A stretch of 12,020 bases of DNA from Verrucomicrobiota bacterium (GCA_028872645.1 JAPKDK010000066.1:1-12020); one strand, 5' to 3'; counted from the stretch's first letter, positions 1 through 7,207 are shown. The notes: generated by a model not told the origin, from the sequence alone. Numbers and translations are program-made.

Positions 1-2
1 TT

Positions 3-281
3 TTGAAAAATGCCATATTAAACGAGGCAACGGCTGTGTCTGAATTTGATAAATTGGGGAAGGAGCAGGTAGCCCTCAAAAAATCTTATGAAGACGCACA
101 GGTCACATTGAAAGCAGCGGAGACTGAGATTAACACCCTCCTTTCGAATATGGCGGAATCAGCCCGAGCTTTTGGGGGCACGCAGCTCAGCCTTCGTGAT
201 AAGAGTCGCGAACTGGATGAATCAGAGTTCGAATATGAAAGACACCGGGTGACAGAACATTTTAAGCTTGGGTTGCACTGA
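3..281 (+). CDS. Small coiled-coil protein of unknown function, probably the 3' end of a longer gene
   Basis: I do not recognise this gene. The open frame runs from the window edge to a TGA at 279-281. The first possible start is a TTG at 3-5, which could equally be an internal Leu codon, so the N-terminus may lie outside the window. The 92 visible residues are highly charged (Lys, Glu, Asp, Arg) with heptad-like spacing of hydrophobic residues from about residue 16 to 52 and again from 63 to 85, as expected for a helical coiled coil. There is no signal peptide, membrane segment or cysteine. By hand count, bases 1-240 are about 46% GC, visibly lower than the genes downstream. The next gene on this strand is the tRNA at 333. 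A real coding region is likely but not certain. Confidence 0.5.
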   Translation: MKNAILNEATAVSEFDKLGKEQVALKKSYEDAQVTLKAAETEINTLLSNMAESARAFGGTQLSLRDKSRELDESEFEYERHRVTEHFKLGLH

Positions 282-291
282 TCGAAAAGGA

Positions 292-321
292 TTGACCCCA
301 CCCTTTAGTTTCTGGATTACT
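292..321 (+). promoter_or_regulatory. Candidate promoter for tRNA-Lys
   Basis: A TTGACC (292-297) resembles a sigma-70 -35 box (5 of 6). About 17-18 bases later comes the weak -10-like GATTAC/ATTACT (315-321), preceded by TG at 313-314. Transcription would begin only a few bases before the mature tRNA end at 333, which suits a tRNA gene. The -10 match is poor, so this is only a candidate. Confidence 0.25.
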
Positions 322-332
322 TTCCGCCGGTT

Positions 333-408
333 GCCTCGGTAGCTCAATTGGTAGAGCAGTGGCCTCTTAAGCCATTTGTTGTGGGTTCGAGTCCCTCCCG
401 GGGTACCA
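333..408 (+). tRNA. tRNA-Lys (anticodon CUU), CCA encoded
   Basis: The 76 bases fold as a tRNA. The acceptor stem is 333-339 with 398-404 (5' GCCTCGG, 3' CCGGGGT, G-U pairs at the first and fourth positions). The D stem is GCTC/GAGC (342-345, 354-357) with a GG-containing loop. The anticodon stem is GTGGC/GCCAT (359-363, 371-375) around loop CTCTTAA (364-370), so the anticodon is CTT (366-368), reading AAG as lysine. The variable loop is TTGTT, the T loop TTCGAGT (386-392), the discriminator A405 and the genomic CCA 406-408. The T stem GTGGG/CCCTC has one T-T mismatch (382 against 396); all other stems are paired. Confidence 0.95.
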
Positions 409-493
409 GTTCCCTTTTTCAAAGAATCTCCGAATAACTTAGCACGAATGTCCTTTTCTTCTGTCCGCGTTTGGGGGGATATTTCGCGCGGCG

Positions 494-2392
494 ATGAATT
501 TGGAGCAGGGGATTGTGTTGGGCGTGATTGCGATGACCTTTGGGTTGTTCGCGTGGGGGAAGTGGCGCTACGACGTGGTGGCGGTGATCGCGCTTTTCTC
601 GTTGGTGGTGGGGGATGTGGTGCTGGAGAAAATTCTGCGGCGGGGCGAATCCAATCTCATCGACCCGGATCATGCGCTGGATGGTTTTGGGCACGCGGCG
701 GTAATCACGGTGGCGGCGGTTTTGGTGATTAGCCGGGCGTTACGCAATTCAGGTGTGGTGGACCTCATCGCGCGTCGGCTGATGCCACTGGCCAAAAATC
801 AATTACTGCACATCACCAGTTTGTGCGTGGTGGCGGCGGTGCTCTCGGCGTTTATGAATAACGTGGGCGCGTTGGCGTTGCTGCTGCCGGTGGCGCTGAA
901 AACTGCCAGTGAACAAAATCGATCGCCCACGCTGATTCTGATGCCGTTGGCGTTTGCGAGTATTTTGGGCGGGATGGTCACGATGATCGGCACACCACCA
1001 AATATTATTATCTCAATTTTCCGCGAAGAATATCTCAAGAATCTTGCGGAAAAAGCGGCGACTGATTCGACGGTGCGTGATTATCTTGTTTCGCTTGGGA
1101 ATCCAGCCGGCAATTTTGGGATGTTTGATTTTTCCCCAGTGGGCGGATTGGTCGCGCTGATGGGTGTGGCATTTGTGGCGTTGATCGGATGGCGGTTAAT
1201 TCCCAAGGACGCGCAGAAAAAGTCGGGCACGGAGGAATTGTTTGCGCTCAATGAATACATCACCGAAGTGCGCGTGCCGGAGGATTGTAAGTTTGTGGGT
1301 AAAACGCTGGGCGAGGTGGAAAAAGAAACGGGCGAGAAAATGATGGTGTTCGGGTTCATCCGCAAGGATGGCAAAGTGATTTCGCCGAACCGAAATAATC
1401 TCGTACGGGCGGATGCGCGTTATCTCGTGAAAGTGGATCCCTTGGATTTGCAGGTGATTATGGATGAATCCGGCCTGCGTTTGGCGAAGGAATTGCGGGC
1501 GCGGATGGAAAGCATCGAGGGGGACGATGTGACTTTTGCTGAAGTGTTGGTGACGCCCAGCTCGCATTTGCTGGGGCGTACGCGGGCAGAATTGCGGCGG
1601 CGTACTTCGGGCAGCGTAGTGCTGATGGCGGTGGCGCGGCAGGGGCAGCCGATGCGTAAACGCCTGGGCGACATCGTGTTTCGCGTGGGGGATGTGCTGC
1701 TGCTGCAGGGCAATGGCGACGACCTCAAGGAACACGTGGTCAACCTGCACTTGCTGCCCTTGGCGGAGCGCGAATTGCAAGTGGGTATATTCTCCAAAGT
1801 GAGCGTCGCGGTGGGCATCTTTGGCGCGGCGATTGCGTTGAGTATGTTTGATGTGCTGCCCACCACGTTGGCTTTCCTCGGCGCGATTATCGCTTATGTC
1901 TTTTTGGGTATTTTGCCAATGCGCGATTTGTATCGGCAAATTGATTGGCCCGTCATCGTTTTGTTGGGCGCGATGATTCCCGTCAGCGGCGCGTTGCAGG
2001 ACACGGGGCTCACGGATAAAATCGCCGACTTTGTCAGCAACCACAAAGGCAGCTTGCCGGCGTGGGGCATCCTCGCAATTTTAATGGTGCTGACGATGAC
2101 GCTTTCGGACGTGATTAACAACGCGGCCACCGCGCTCATTATGGCGCCCATCGGCGTGGGCATCGCGCTGCAAATGGGCGCCAGTCCCGATCCCTTCCTG
2201 ATGGCCGTGGCGGTGGGTGCTTCGTGTGCGTTTCTCACGCCCATCGGCCACCAGTGCAACGCGCTGATCCTTGGCCCGGGCGGCTATCGCTTTGGCGATT
2301 ATTGGCGAATGGGGCTGCCGCTGGAGGTGTTGATCGTGGCGGGGAGTGTGCCCTTGATTTTATATCGCTTCCCACTTTTCCCAGGCACTTAA
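494..2392 (+). CDS. SLC13/DASS-family anion permease with two RCK_C (TrkA_C) domains
   Basis: A 632-residue inner-membrane transporter, expected to import a divalent anion (sulfate, dicarboxylate or similar) with Na+ or H+; the substrate cannot be read from sequence. It has the two-fold repeat of the DASS/citrate-transporter fold. The N half carries FMNNVGALALLLP (120-132) and IGTPPN (165-170); the C half carries INNAATALIMAP (541-552) and LTPIGHQCN (581-589). These are the paired Asn and Thr-Pro motifs that line the ion and substrate sites. Between the halves lie two soluble RCK_C domains at about 250-320 and 343-425, usually ligand-binding regulatory modules. Multiple hydrophobic helices flank them. 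Length is normal for RCK_C-containing members. The ATG at 494 has only a weak G-rich run upstream (474-479). It stands alone after the tRNA; the following gene is unrelated. Confidence 0.9.
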   Translation: MNLEQGIVLGVIAMTFGLFAWGKWRYDVVAVIALFSLVVGDVVLEKILRRGESNLIDPDHALDGFGHAAVITVAAVLVISRALRNSGVVDLIARRLMPLAKNQLLHITSLCVVAAVLSAFMNNVGALALLLPVALKTASEQNRSPTLILMPLAFASILGGMVTMIGTPPNIIISIFREEYLKNLAEKAATDSTVRDYLVSLGNPAGNFGMFDFSPVGGLVALMGVAFVALIGWRLIPKDAQKKSGTEELFALNEYITEVRVPEDCKFVGKTLGEVEKETGEKMMVFGFIRKDGKVISPNRNNLVRADARYLVKVDPLDLQVIMDESGLRLAKELRARMESIEGDDVTFAEVLVTPSSHLLGRTRAELRRRTSGSVVLMAVARQGQPMRKRLGDIVFRVGDVLLLQGNGDDLKEHVVNLHLLPLAERELQVGIFSKVSVAVGIFGAAIALSMFDVLPTTLAFLGAIIAYVFLGILPMRDLYRQIDWPVIVLLGAMIPVSGALQDTGLTDKIADFVSNHKGSLPAWGILAILMVLTMTLSDVINNAATALIMAPIGVGIALQMGASPDPFLMAVAVGASCAFLTPIGHQCNALILGPGGYRFGDYWRMGLPLEVLIVAGSVPLILYRFPLFPGT

Positions 2393-2470
2393 TCAAGAGG
2401 CTTGCTTGAAAGGGAGGGTTGGTGTCTGCTCAACCGCGCACTACCCCTGTACAACAGTGTAACCAAATCG

Positions 2471-3175
2471 ATGATGATTCACGTGATGCGTGACGGGCAG
2501 CAATTCGGCCCGTACACCCTTGAAGATGTAAACGCTTATCTGGGGCAGGGCACTTTGTTGCCCACCGACCAAGCGTGGTATGAAGGCGCGGCGGACTGGA
2601 TGCTGCTCACCCAAGTGCCCGGCGTACTTTCCCCCGGTGCCGCACCGGTGGCAGTTGATCCCATGGCAGCTGCTAATCCCGCGGTGGCAGCTGCTGATGC
2701 GGCAGTGATTTCAGCGGCAAACCAAGGTAGCAAGAAAAAGAAAACCTTGATCATTGCCGGCTCCGCCATTGGCATGCTGGTGATTGCGGGTGTACTGTGT
2801 TTCGTGTATCCCGGTTTTTTGAAAGACGATGCGGGCGGTGGAGGTGATGAAAATAGCGGCGGGGGTAGTAGCGCAGGGGGAGGCAGTGGTGGTGGAGGGA
2901 CGTTTGCAGCCGTGGTCCAGCCGATTCTGAAGAAGAGTAACTGTTACGACTGCCATGATGGAAGCGGGGGGGGCAAAGTAAAGGGAGGGTTTGACTTGAC
3001 TGATGACGGATCGACGAAAGAGGCTATTGTCATCGGCGATCCCGATAACAGCGAATTAATTAAACGAATTTCTGATCCCAGCAGCGAGGATCGGATGCCG
3101 CCAAAGGGGGATATGCTAAGCCCCGATGACGTGGCCAAAATTAAAACCTGGATCAAGGACGGCGCGAAGTTTTAG
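2471..3175 (+). CDS. GYF_2-domain, single-TM, monohaem cytochrome c protein (copy A)
   Basis: A 234-residue protein of three parts. Residues 1-52 form a GYF_2 (DUF4339) domain with the typical FGPYTLED...AWYEGAADW signature. A Pro/Ala-rich stretch and Lys-rich KKKK precede one membrane helix (about 92-117). A Gly/Ser-rich linker (121-143) leads to a C-terminal cytochrome c domain with haem-binding CYDCH (158-162) and a likely Met ligand in MPPKG (209-213). No cleavable signal peptide is visible, so the helix should act as a signal anchor: GYF_2 in the cytoplasm, haem domain in the periplasm. The ATG at 2471 was chosen because MMIHVMRDG then aligns with the start of copy B (MLIHISRDG); the frame stays open back to a TTG at 2402. 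No Shine-Dalgarno is seen. Copy B follows after 22 bases, suggesting co-transcription. The haem domain resembles small cytochromes common in Planctomycetes and Verrucomicrobia. Redox partner and role are unknown. Confidence 0.85.
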   Translation: MMIHVMRDGQQFGPYTLEDVNAYLGQGTLLPTDQAWYEGAADWMLLTQVPGVLSPGAAPVAVDPMAAANPAVAAADAAVISAANQGSKKKKTLIIAGSAIGMLVIAGVLCFVYPGFLKDDAGGGGDENSGGGSSAGGGSGGGGTFAAVVQPILKKSNCYDCHDGSGGGKVKGGFDLTDDGSTKEAIVIGDPDNSELIKRISDPSSEDRMPPKGDMLSPDDVAKIKTWIKDGAKF

Positions 3176-3183
3176 CGCGGATG

Positions 3184-3190
3184 AAGGGGG
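3184..3190 (+). promoter_or_regulatory. Ribosome binding site deciding the start of copy B
   Basis: AAGGGGG lies 7 bases before the ATG at 3198. It is one of the few convincing Shine-Dalgarno sequences in this window and supports starting copy B at 3198 rather than at the upstream in-frame codon at 3126, which would overlap copy A. Confidence 0.6.
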
Positions 3191-3197
3191 CGTCGCG

Positions 3198-3842
3198 ATG
3201 TTGATTCACATAAGCCGCGACGGTGAGCAGTTTGGCCCGTACACTTTGGAGGATGCCAACGCGTATCTCGCGCAGGGTTCGCTGTTTCCAACGGATCAGG
3301 CGTGGTACGAGGGCGCGGCAGATTGGATGCCGATCACGGAGGTGCCTGGGATTCAATGGGGCACCGCGCCGGAGGTTGCCGCAACGGGAGGCAAATCGAA
3401 AACACTTTTGTATGCGGGCATCGCGGCGGCGGTGTTCGGCGTGGTGGGGTGGGGCTATTTCGGCAAGGAAAAGGAACCATCGGTGTCGGCGGACGCCAGT
3501 CCGGCCACAAGTCAAACGGAGTCTCCCAAATCAACCTCAAGCGCATCCGGCTCCGCGAGTTTTTCCAAGACCGTGGAGCCTATTTTCCGCAAATACGGAT
3601 GCTACAAATGCCATAATTCGAAAGAGAGTAACAAAGTGGAGGCCGACTTGGATTTCAGCATTCGCAGTTCGCTGAAGCCATTCCTCTCGCCTAACCAAAA
3701 GGGAAATCCCGCCACCACGCCGCTCGTGCTCGCCCTCACTGCCACCGCCGCCAATGGCAAACCCATGCCCCCCAAAGGTGCGCGTGTTAGTGATGCGGAA
3801 GTAGAAACGATCATGAAATGGATCGTCGCGGGATGGGAATGA
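3198..3842 (+). CDS. GYF_2-domain, single-TM, monohaem cytochrome c protein (copy B)
   Basis: A 214-residue paralogue of the preceding gene with the same order of parts: GYF_2 domain (1-52), one membrane helix (about 69-88), a Ser/Thr/Pro-rich linker (about 92-120) and a cytochrome c domain with CYKCH (135-139) and a Met-Pro-Pro-Lys-Gly ligand motif (190-194). The GYF_2 domain matches copy A at 40 of 52 positions by hand alignment, without gaps. The linkers are unrelated (Ser/Thr-rich here, Gly-rich in A) and the haem domains have diverged much further, with a longer insert before MPP here. Predicted topology is N-terminus in, haem outside. It lies 22 bases after copy A with its own good ribosome binding site, so an operon is likely. 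No partner enzyme such as an oxidase or dehydrogenase sits nearby to reveal its electron donor or acceptor. Confidence 0.87.
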   Translation: MLIHISRDGEQFGPYTLEDANAYLAQGSLFPTDQAWYEGAADWMPITEVPGIQWGTAPEVAATGGKSKTLLYAGIAAAVFGVVGWGYFGKEKEPSVSADASPATSQTESPKSTSSASGSASFSKTVEPIFRKYGCYKCHNSKESNKVEADLDFSIRSSLKPFLSPNQKGNPATTPLVLALTATAANGKPMPPKGARVSDAEVETIMKWIVAGWE

Positions 3843-3900
3843 GCAGCCTTTGGCCGCGGTTGAGGGTCGAGGGAAAGCCACCCGTCACTCGTAATTCAAA

Positions 3901-4404
3901 TCACTGCTTCGAAAGTTTTTCCAGTTGTGCTCGCAAAGGTTCCAAGTCGGGGTCCACCGAGGCGGCGTTTTTTACGGCGTTGGAATCCACTTCCAACGCA
4001 GAAGCAAGCTCCTCGGCGGCTTCGTGGATGCGGCCCATTTGCGCGAGGTAACAGGCAAGGTTGTATGGGATTACCCATTGATCAGGAAAACTGCCGCGCA
4101 CGTGATACAGCGAATCAAAGGCCTCCTCTGTGCGCTCCAATTCATGCAGGGCGAATGAGCGATGGATCCAACCACCGGGGCGTTCCGGGGCGTGTTGCAC
4201 CAAAAGGTCGGCCGCCTTCACGCAGGCGGGCCAGTTTTGTTCGCTAGCTAAGAGCAGCCAACTGACCTCCAGCACATCCGGATGATTTAACCAGCCGTCT
4301 GGGATCTGCTCCAGTTCGGCCCGTGCTTCGTCGGGGTTGCCCAATTCTAGCCAGCCCTCCGCGGCGCGGAGGTGATGCTGGTCAGCTGGTTTGAGCGTGC
4401 TCAT
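3901..4404 (-). CDS. Small tetratricopeptide-repeat protein
   Basis: A 167-residue, Ala/Leu/Glu-rich helical protein with degenerate TPR units at about 8-36, 44-72, 77-105 and 111-138. The clearest is the last, with the tyrosine/alanine/glycine spacing of NLACYLAQMGRIHEAAEEL. The ending DPDLEPLRAQ is a common way for TPR proteins of this kind to finish. There is no signal peptide or membrane segment, so it should be cytoplasmic and probably binds another protein; no partner can be named. The start is ATG at 4404, with no Shine-Dalgarno visible. It is divergent from the glutamate dehydrogenase (112-base gap) and converges with cytochrome copy B (58-base gap, where I see no convincing terminator hairpin). 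Confidence 0.8.
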   Translation of the reverse strand: MSTLKPADQHHLRAAEGWLELGNPDEARAELEQIPDGWLNHPDVLEVSWLLLASEQNWPACVKAADLLVQHAPERPGGWIHRSFALHELERTEEAFDSLYHVRGSFPDQWVIPYNLACYLAQMGRIHEAAEELASALEVDSNAVKNAASVDPDLEPLRAQLEKLSKQ

Positions 4405-4516
4405 GGTACTGTAAAATCTACTGTAATTTGTAATTGATTCTGTTCGACGGTCAAAGATTGTTCGGCTAGGTTACACGGACCCTCGCCAGAAACAATATAC
4501 TCCGAAATCACGAATT
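4405..4516. promoter_or_regulatory. Divergent promoter region between the TPR gene and gdhA
   Basis: This AT-richer gap must hold promoters for both flanking genes. Leftward, GGTCAA (4449-4454) reads as TTGACC on the minus strand, then 16 bases to TACAAA (4427-4432 complement), giving a short leader before the ATG at 4404. Rightward, TATACT (4496-4501) is a good -10 match placed 15 bases before the gdhA ATG, but no matching -35 box is visible. All of these are hand-found candidates; no operator or riboswitch was recognised. Confidence 0.3.
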
Positions 4517-5932
4517 ATGCAAAATAGCAATGAACCCACCTTTCGCGAAAATGTTGACCGGATGTTCGATCGGGCCGCCGCCACGCTGAACCTCCCTATG
4601 GGTTTGGCTGACCAAATCCGTACCTGCAACGGGGTGTATCAGGTGAAATTCGGCGTCGAATTGCGCGGCGGTTATCAAGTTATCACCGGTTGGCGCGCGG
4701 TGCACAGTGAGCATCAACTGCCCGTGAAGGGCGGCATCCGCTACGCTTATTTTGCCAACCAAGAAGAAGTGGAAGCGCTCGCGGCGTTGATGAGCTACAA
4801 GTGCGCGATCGTCGATGTGCCCTTCGGCGGATCCAAAGGCGCGCTCCGCATTCGGCCCAAGGATTACACCGAGGAGGAACTCGAACACATTACCCGCCGC
4901 TTCACTTCTGAGCTGGCCAAGCGCGGTCTCATCAATCCCGGCCTTAACGTGCCCGCGCCGGATATGGGCACGGGCGAACGCGAGATGGCATGGATGGCTG
5001 ATGAGTACCACCAACTTTTCCCCAATGACATTAATGGCTTCGGCTGCGTGACCGGCAAACCGGTTTCCATGGGTGGCATCCTTGGCCGCACCGAAGCCAC
5101 CGGACGCGGCGTGCAGTACGGCATGCGCGAATTTTTCCGGCATCCGAAAGATGTAAAATCCGCCGGACTCACCGGCGATCTGGGCGGCAAAACGATGGTG
5201 GTGCAGGGCCTTGGGAACGTCGGCTATCACGCCTCAAAATTTTTCAGCGAAGAGGATGGCGTGAAAATTACCGCTGTCATCGAACGCGACGGCGCGGTGA
5301 TCAATGACGACGGTCTCGACATCGAGGCGCTCTATCAGCACAAGCTCGACACCGGCGGCGTGAAAGGGTTTCCCGGAGCGCAACACATCGAAGACGGCGC
5401 GCCGGTTTTGGAAAAAGAATGCGACATCCTTTTGCCCGCCGCGATGGAAGGCCAAATCACCCGTAAAAACGCCGATCGCATCAAAGCCAAAATTATCGCC
5501 GAAGCCGCCAACGGCCCCGTGACTTTTGATGCCGATCAGTCCCTCCGTGAACGTGGCGTGGTGATTGTTCCCGATGCCTATCTCAATGCCGGCGGTGTGA
5601 CCGTCTCGTATTTCGAGTGGATCAAAAACCTGTCACACATTCGCTTCGGCCGAATGGAACGCCGCTATGAAGAAGCCAAAGGCCGGGCCCTTGTTGAAGC
5701 CATCGAGGAAGCCGTCGGAAAAAAAGTCAGCGACAGCATCACTCAACGGCTCATCCAAGGCGCCGACGAACTCACTCTCGTCCGCTCAGGCCTTGATGAC
5801 ACGATGCGCGAAGCCTACAACACCATCGCAGAAATTTACCGCACCCGCGACAACGTGGAAGACCTCCGCACTGCCGCCTTCGTCCTCGCCATCGAAAAAA
5901 TCGCCCACTGCTACAGCAGTATGGAGCTTTAG
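4517..5932 (+). CDS. gdhA: Glutamate dehydrogenase (Glu/Leu/Phe/Val dehydrogenase family)
   Basis: A 471-residue cytoplasmic enzyme interconverting glutamate and 2-oxoglutarate plus ammonia, linking carbon and nitrogen metabolism. The substrate domain has KGGIRY (71-76), Lys95 in SYKCA, and the catalytic Lys107 in PFGGSKG. These lysines are spaced 24 and 12 residues, exactly as K89, K113 and K125 of the Clostridium symbiosum enzyme. Asp149 in APDMGTG is the catalytic acid. The Rossmann domain has GLGNVG (231-236), and an acidic Glu256 at the end of the following strand favours NAD over NADP (inference). Full length, no missing residues. Start ATG 4517 gives a normal N-terminus but has no Shine-Dalgarno. 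It converges with the beta-propeller gene (18 bases between stops). Another Glu/Leu/Phe/Val dehydrogenase specificity is possible but less likely given the lysine pattern. Confidence 0.93.
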   Translation: MQNSNEPTFRENVDRMFDRAAATLNLPMGLADQIRTCNGVYQVKFGVELRGGYQVITGWRAVHSEHQLPVKGGIRYAYFANQEEVEALAALMSYKCAIVDVPFGGSKGALRIRPKDYTEEELEHITRRFTSELAKRGLINPGLNVPAPDMGTGEREMAWMADEYHQLFPNDINGFGCVTGKPVSMGGILGRTEATGRGVQYGMREFFRHPKDVKSAGLTGDLGGKTMVVQGLGNVGYHASKFFSEEDGVKITAVIERDGAVINDDGLDIEALYQHKLDTGGVKGFPGAQHIEDGAPVLEKECDILLPAAMEGQITRKNADRIKAKIIAEAANGPVTFDADQSLRERGVVIVPDAYLNAGGVTVSYFEWIKNLSHIRFGRMERRYEEAKGRALVEAIEEAVGKKVSDSITQRLIQGADELTLVRSGLDDTMREAYNTIAEIYRTRDNVEDLRTAAFVLAIEKIAHCYSSMEL

Positions 5933-5950
5933 GAAAACGATCGGTTGAAA

Positions 5951-7171
5951 CTATTTTTGAAATCTCCAAAGGTGCCCGGCAGTGCGGATGAATAGCGCCC
6001 CATCGGCGACTGCGGGCGAGGCGAGTGTGCGCTCACCGAGATCATTTTTTGCGAGAACTGAGAATTTCCTTCCAGCCGCCAACACCGTCACCACACCCGC
6101 TTCGTTGGGGAAATACAATTTTCCGTCAGCGTAAATGGGCGAGGCCGAATGGCCGCCGCCGATGCGCTCACTCCAAATCACTTTGCCGGTTTTGGCCTCC
6201 ACGCAACTGCCGATACCGCCATCAGAAACCATATAAAGCTCGTCGTCCACCAGTAACATACTCGGCGTGTGTGGCGCGCCTTTGGCCAACACCCATCCCG
6301 CGTGCGATTTTGTCACATCGCCCTTTCCGCCGAGCTTCACCGCGATCGCCGTGGCGCGATCGAAGCCGGAACTGAAGTACACCATCCCATGCCCCACCAC
6401 CGGTCGCGGAACCACAGAGTAACCGTTGTAAGTAGCCTTCCAAATTTCCCGGCCGGTATCCGGATCATACGCGCCAATCATATCGCTGCCCGGCAGCAAC
6501 ACTTGCGTGCTTGCGCCCATGCGCAACACCAAAGGTGTGCTAAAGGAAAATTTTCGCTTTGCATTCCCACTGCGATTCACGCGCCAAACCTCATTACCCC
6601 GCTTCGCATCGAGGGCCACCACAAACGGATCGCGCGAGCCATCGCAGCTAAAAATCAACTTTCCATTCACCAAAACCGGCGTGCCGCCATTGCCGTGAAC
6701 GGACGAATATTTTAGCGTCTCATTTTTCCAAATTGTGTTCCCCTTCAGGTCGAGGCAAGCGGTGCCCATATGACCGAAGTGAACATAGATGCGATCGCCG
6801 TCCACAATTGGTGTGGGACTGGCTTGGCTGTTCTTGCGATGCGTACGCGATGGTTTGGCCACGTTGATGAGTGGACGATTCCAAACAAGTTGGCCGGTCG
6901 CCGCATCGAGGCAAAGGGTGTTAAGCGAAAAACCGGTGTCACGACTGATGGCGGTAGTGAGATAAATTCGGCCCTTCACAATCACCGGCGAACTCCAGCC
7001 CGTCCCCGGCACAGCGACCTTCCATTTTAGATTTTTGGCGGGGCCAATTTGCGCCGGAAGCTTGGCACCGACCGCGTGACCTTGCGCGCCGGGGCCACGA
7101 AATTCCGGCCAATCGGCAGCGATGGCGGATAGTGCAAAAATGGAAAGGGAAAAGGTAAGAACGCGTTTCAT
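5951..7171 (-). CDS. Secreted PQQ-like beta-propeller protein (BamB/quinoprotein-like repeats)
   Basis: A 406-residue exported protein. The start at 7171 gives a classic signal peptide, MKRVLTFSLSIFALSAIAA, with cleavage near residue 19 before DWPEFRGPG. That mature opening is typical of PQQ-like propellers in Planctomycetes and Verrucomicrobia. An ATG further upstream (7267) would bury this signal and overlap the promoter of the sugar kinase, so it was not used. Blades are marked by repeated Ala/Asp-x-x-Thr-Gly-x-x-x-Trp motifs, such as ATGQLVW, GNTIW, GNEVW, DTGREIW and KTGKVIW, and the protein ends LWRFQK, closing the ring. No catalytic or PQQ-binding residues of true quinoprotein dehydrogenases can be identified, so an enzyme role is unproven; a binding or scaffold role is equally possible. 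No lipobox cysteine follows the signal, so it is probably periplasmic or secreted rather than a lipoprotein. Confidence 0.85.
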   Translation of the reverse strand: MKRVLTFSLSIFALSAIAADWPEFRGPGAQGHAVGAKLPAQIGPAKNLKWKVAVPGTGWSSPVIVKGRIYLTTAISRDTGFSLNTLCLDAATGQLVWNRPLINVAKPSRTHRKNSQASPTPIVDGDRIYVHFGHMGTACLDLKGNTIWKNETLKYSSVHGNGGTPVLVNGKLIFSCDGSRDPFVVALDAKRGNEVWRVNRSGNAKRKFSFSTPLVLRMGASTQVLLPGSDMIGAYDPDTGREIWKATYNGYSVVPRPVVGHGMVYFSSGFDRATAIAVKLGGKGDVTKSHAGWVLAKGAPHTPSMLLVDDELYMVSDGGIGSCVEAKTGKVIWSERIGGGHSASPIYADGKLYFPNEAGVVTVLAAGRKFSVLAKNDLGERTLASPAVADGALFIRTAGHLWRFQK

Positions 7172-7178
7172 TGTGGCG

Positions 7179-7207
7179 ATACTGTGGTGCGACTGAGTGG
7201 GAGTCAA
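7179..7207 (-). promoter_or_regulatory. Candidate promoter for the beta-propeller gene, possibly giving a leaderless mRNA
   Basis: On the minus strand, TTGACT (7202-7207 complement) is followed by a 17-base spacer and CAGTAT (7179-7184 complement). The -10 box ends 7 bases before the ATG at 7171, so the predicted transcript would begin at or next to the start codon. That fits the lack of a ribosome binding site. The -10 match is only 3 of 6, so chance is possible. Confidence 0.25.

Noticed and set aside
222..422. Minus-strand ORF of 66 codons with a GTPGGTRTHNKW peptide
   Set aside because: It runs antisense through the tRNA-Lys gene. This PGGTRTHN-type peptide is a well-known false ORF produced by reading tRNA genes on the wrong strand.
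376..732. Plus-strand ORF starting inside the tRNA
   Set aside because: It begins in the tRNA and overlaps the SLC13 permease in another frame; Gly/Arg-rich composition typical of a shadow frame.
1196..2044. 282-codon minus-strand ORF opposite the permease
   Set aside because: His/Gln/Arg-rich translation with no domain pattern, wholly inside a well-supported gene; a high-GC antisense shadow.
3843..3900. Rho-independent terminator between convergent cytochrome copy B and the TPR gene
   Set aside because: Only a 4-base complement (GGGT/ACCC) without a T run is visible; too weak.
4508..5230. 240-codon minus-strand ORF opposite gdhA
   Set aside because: Lies fully within glutamate dehydrogenase, whose catalytic residues are intact; no independent support.
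5951..7171. True PQQ-dependent dehydrogenase
   Set aside because: The propeller repeats are present, but no cofactor-binding or catalytic motifs can be seen and the protein is shorter than quinoprotein alcohol dehydrogenases, so only a PQQ-like propeller is called.
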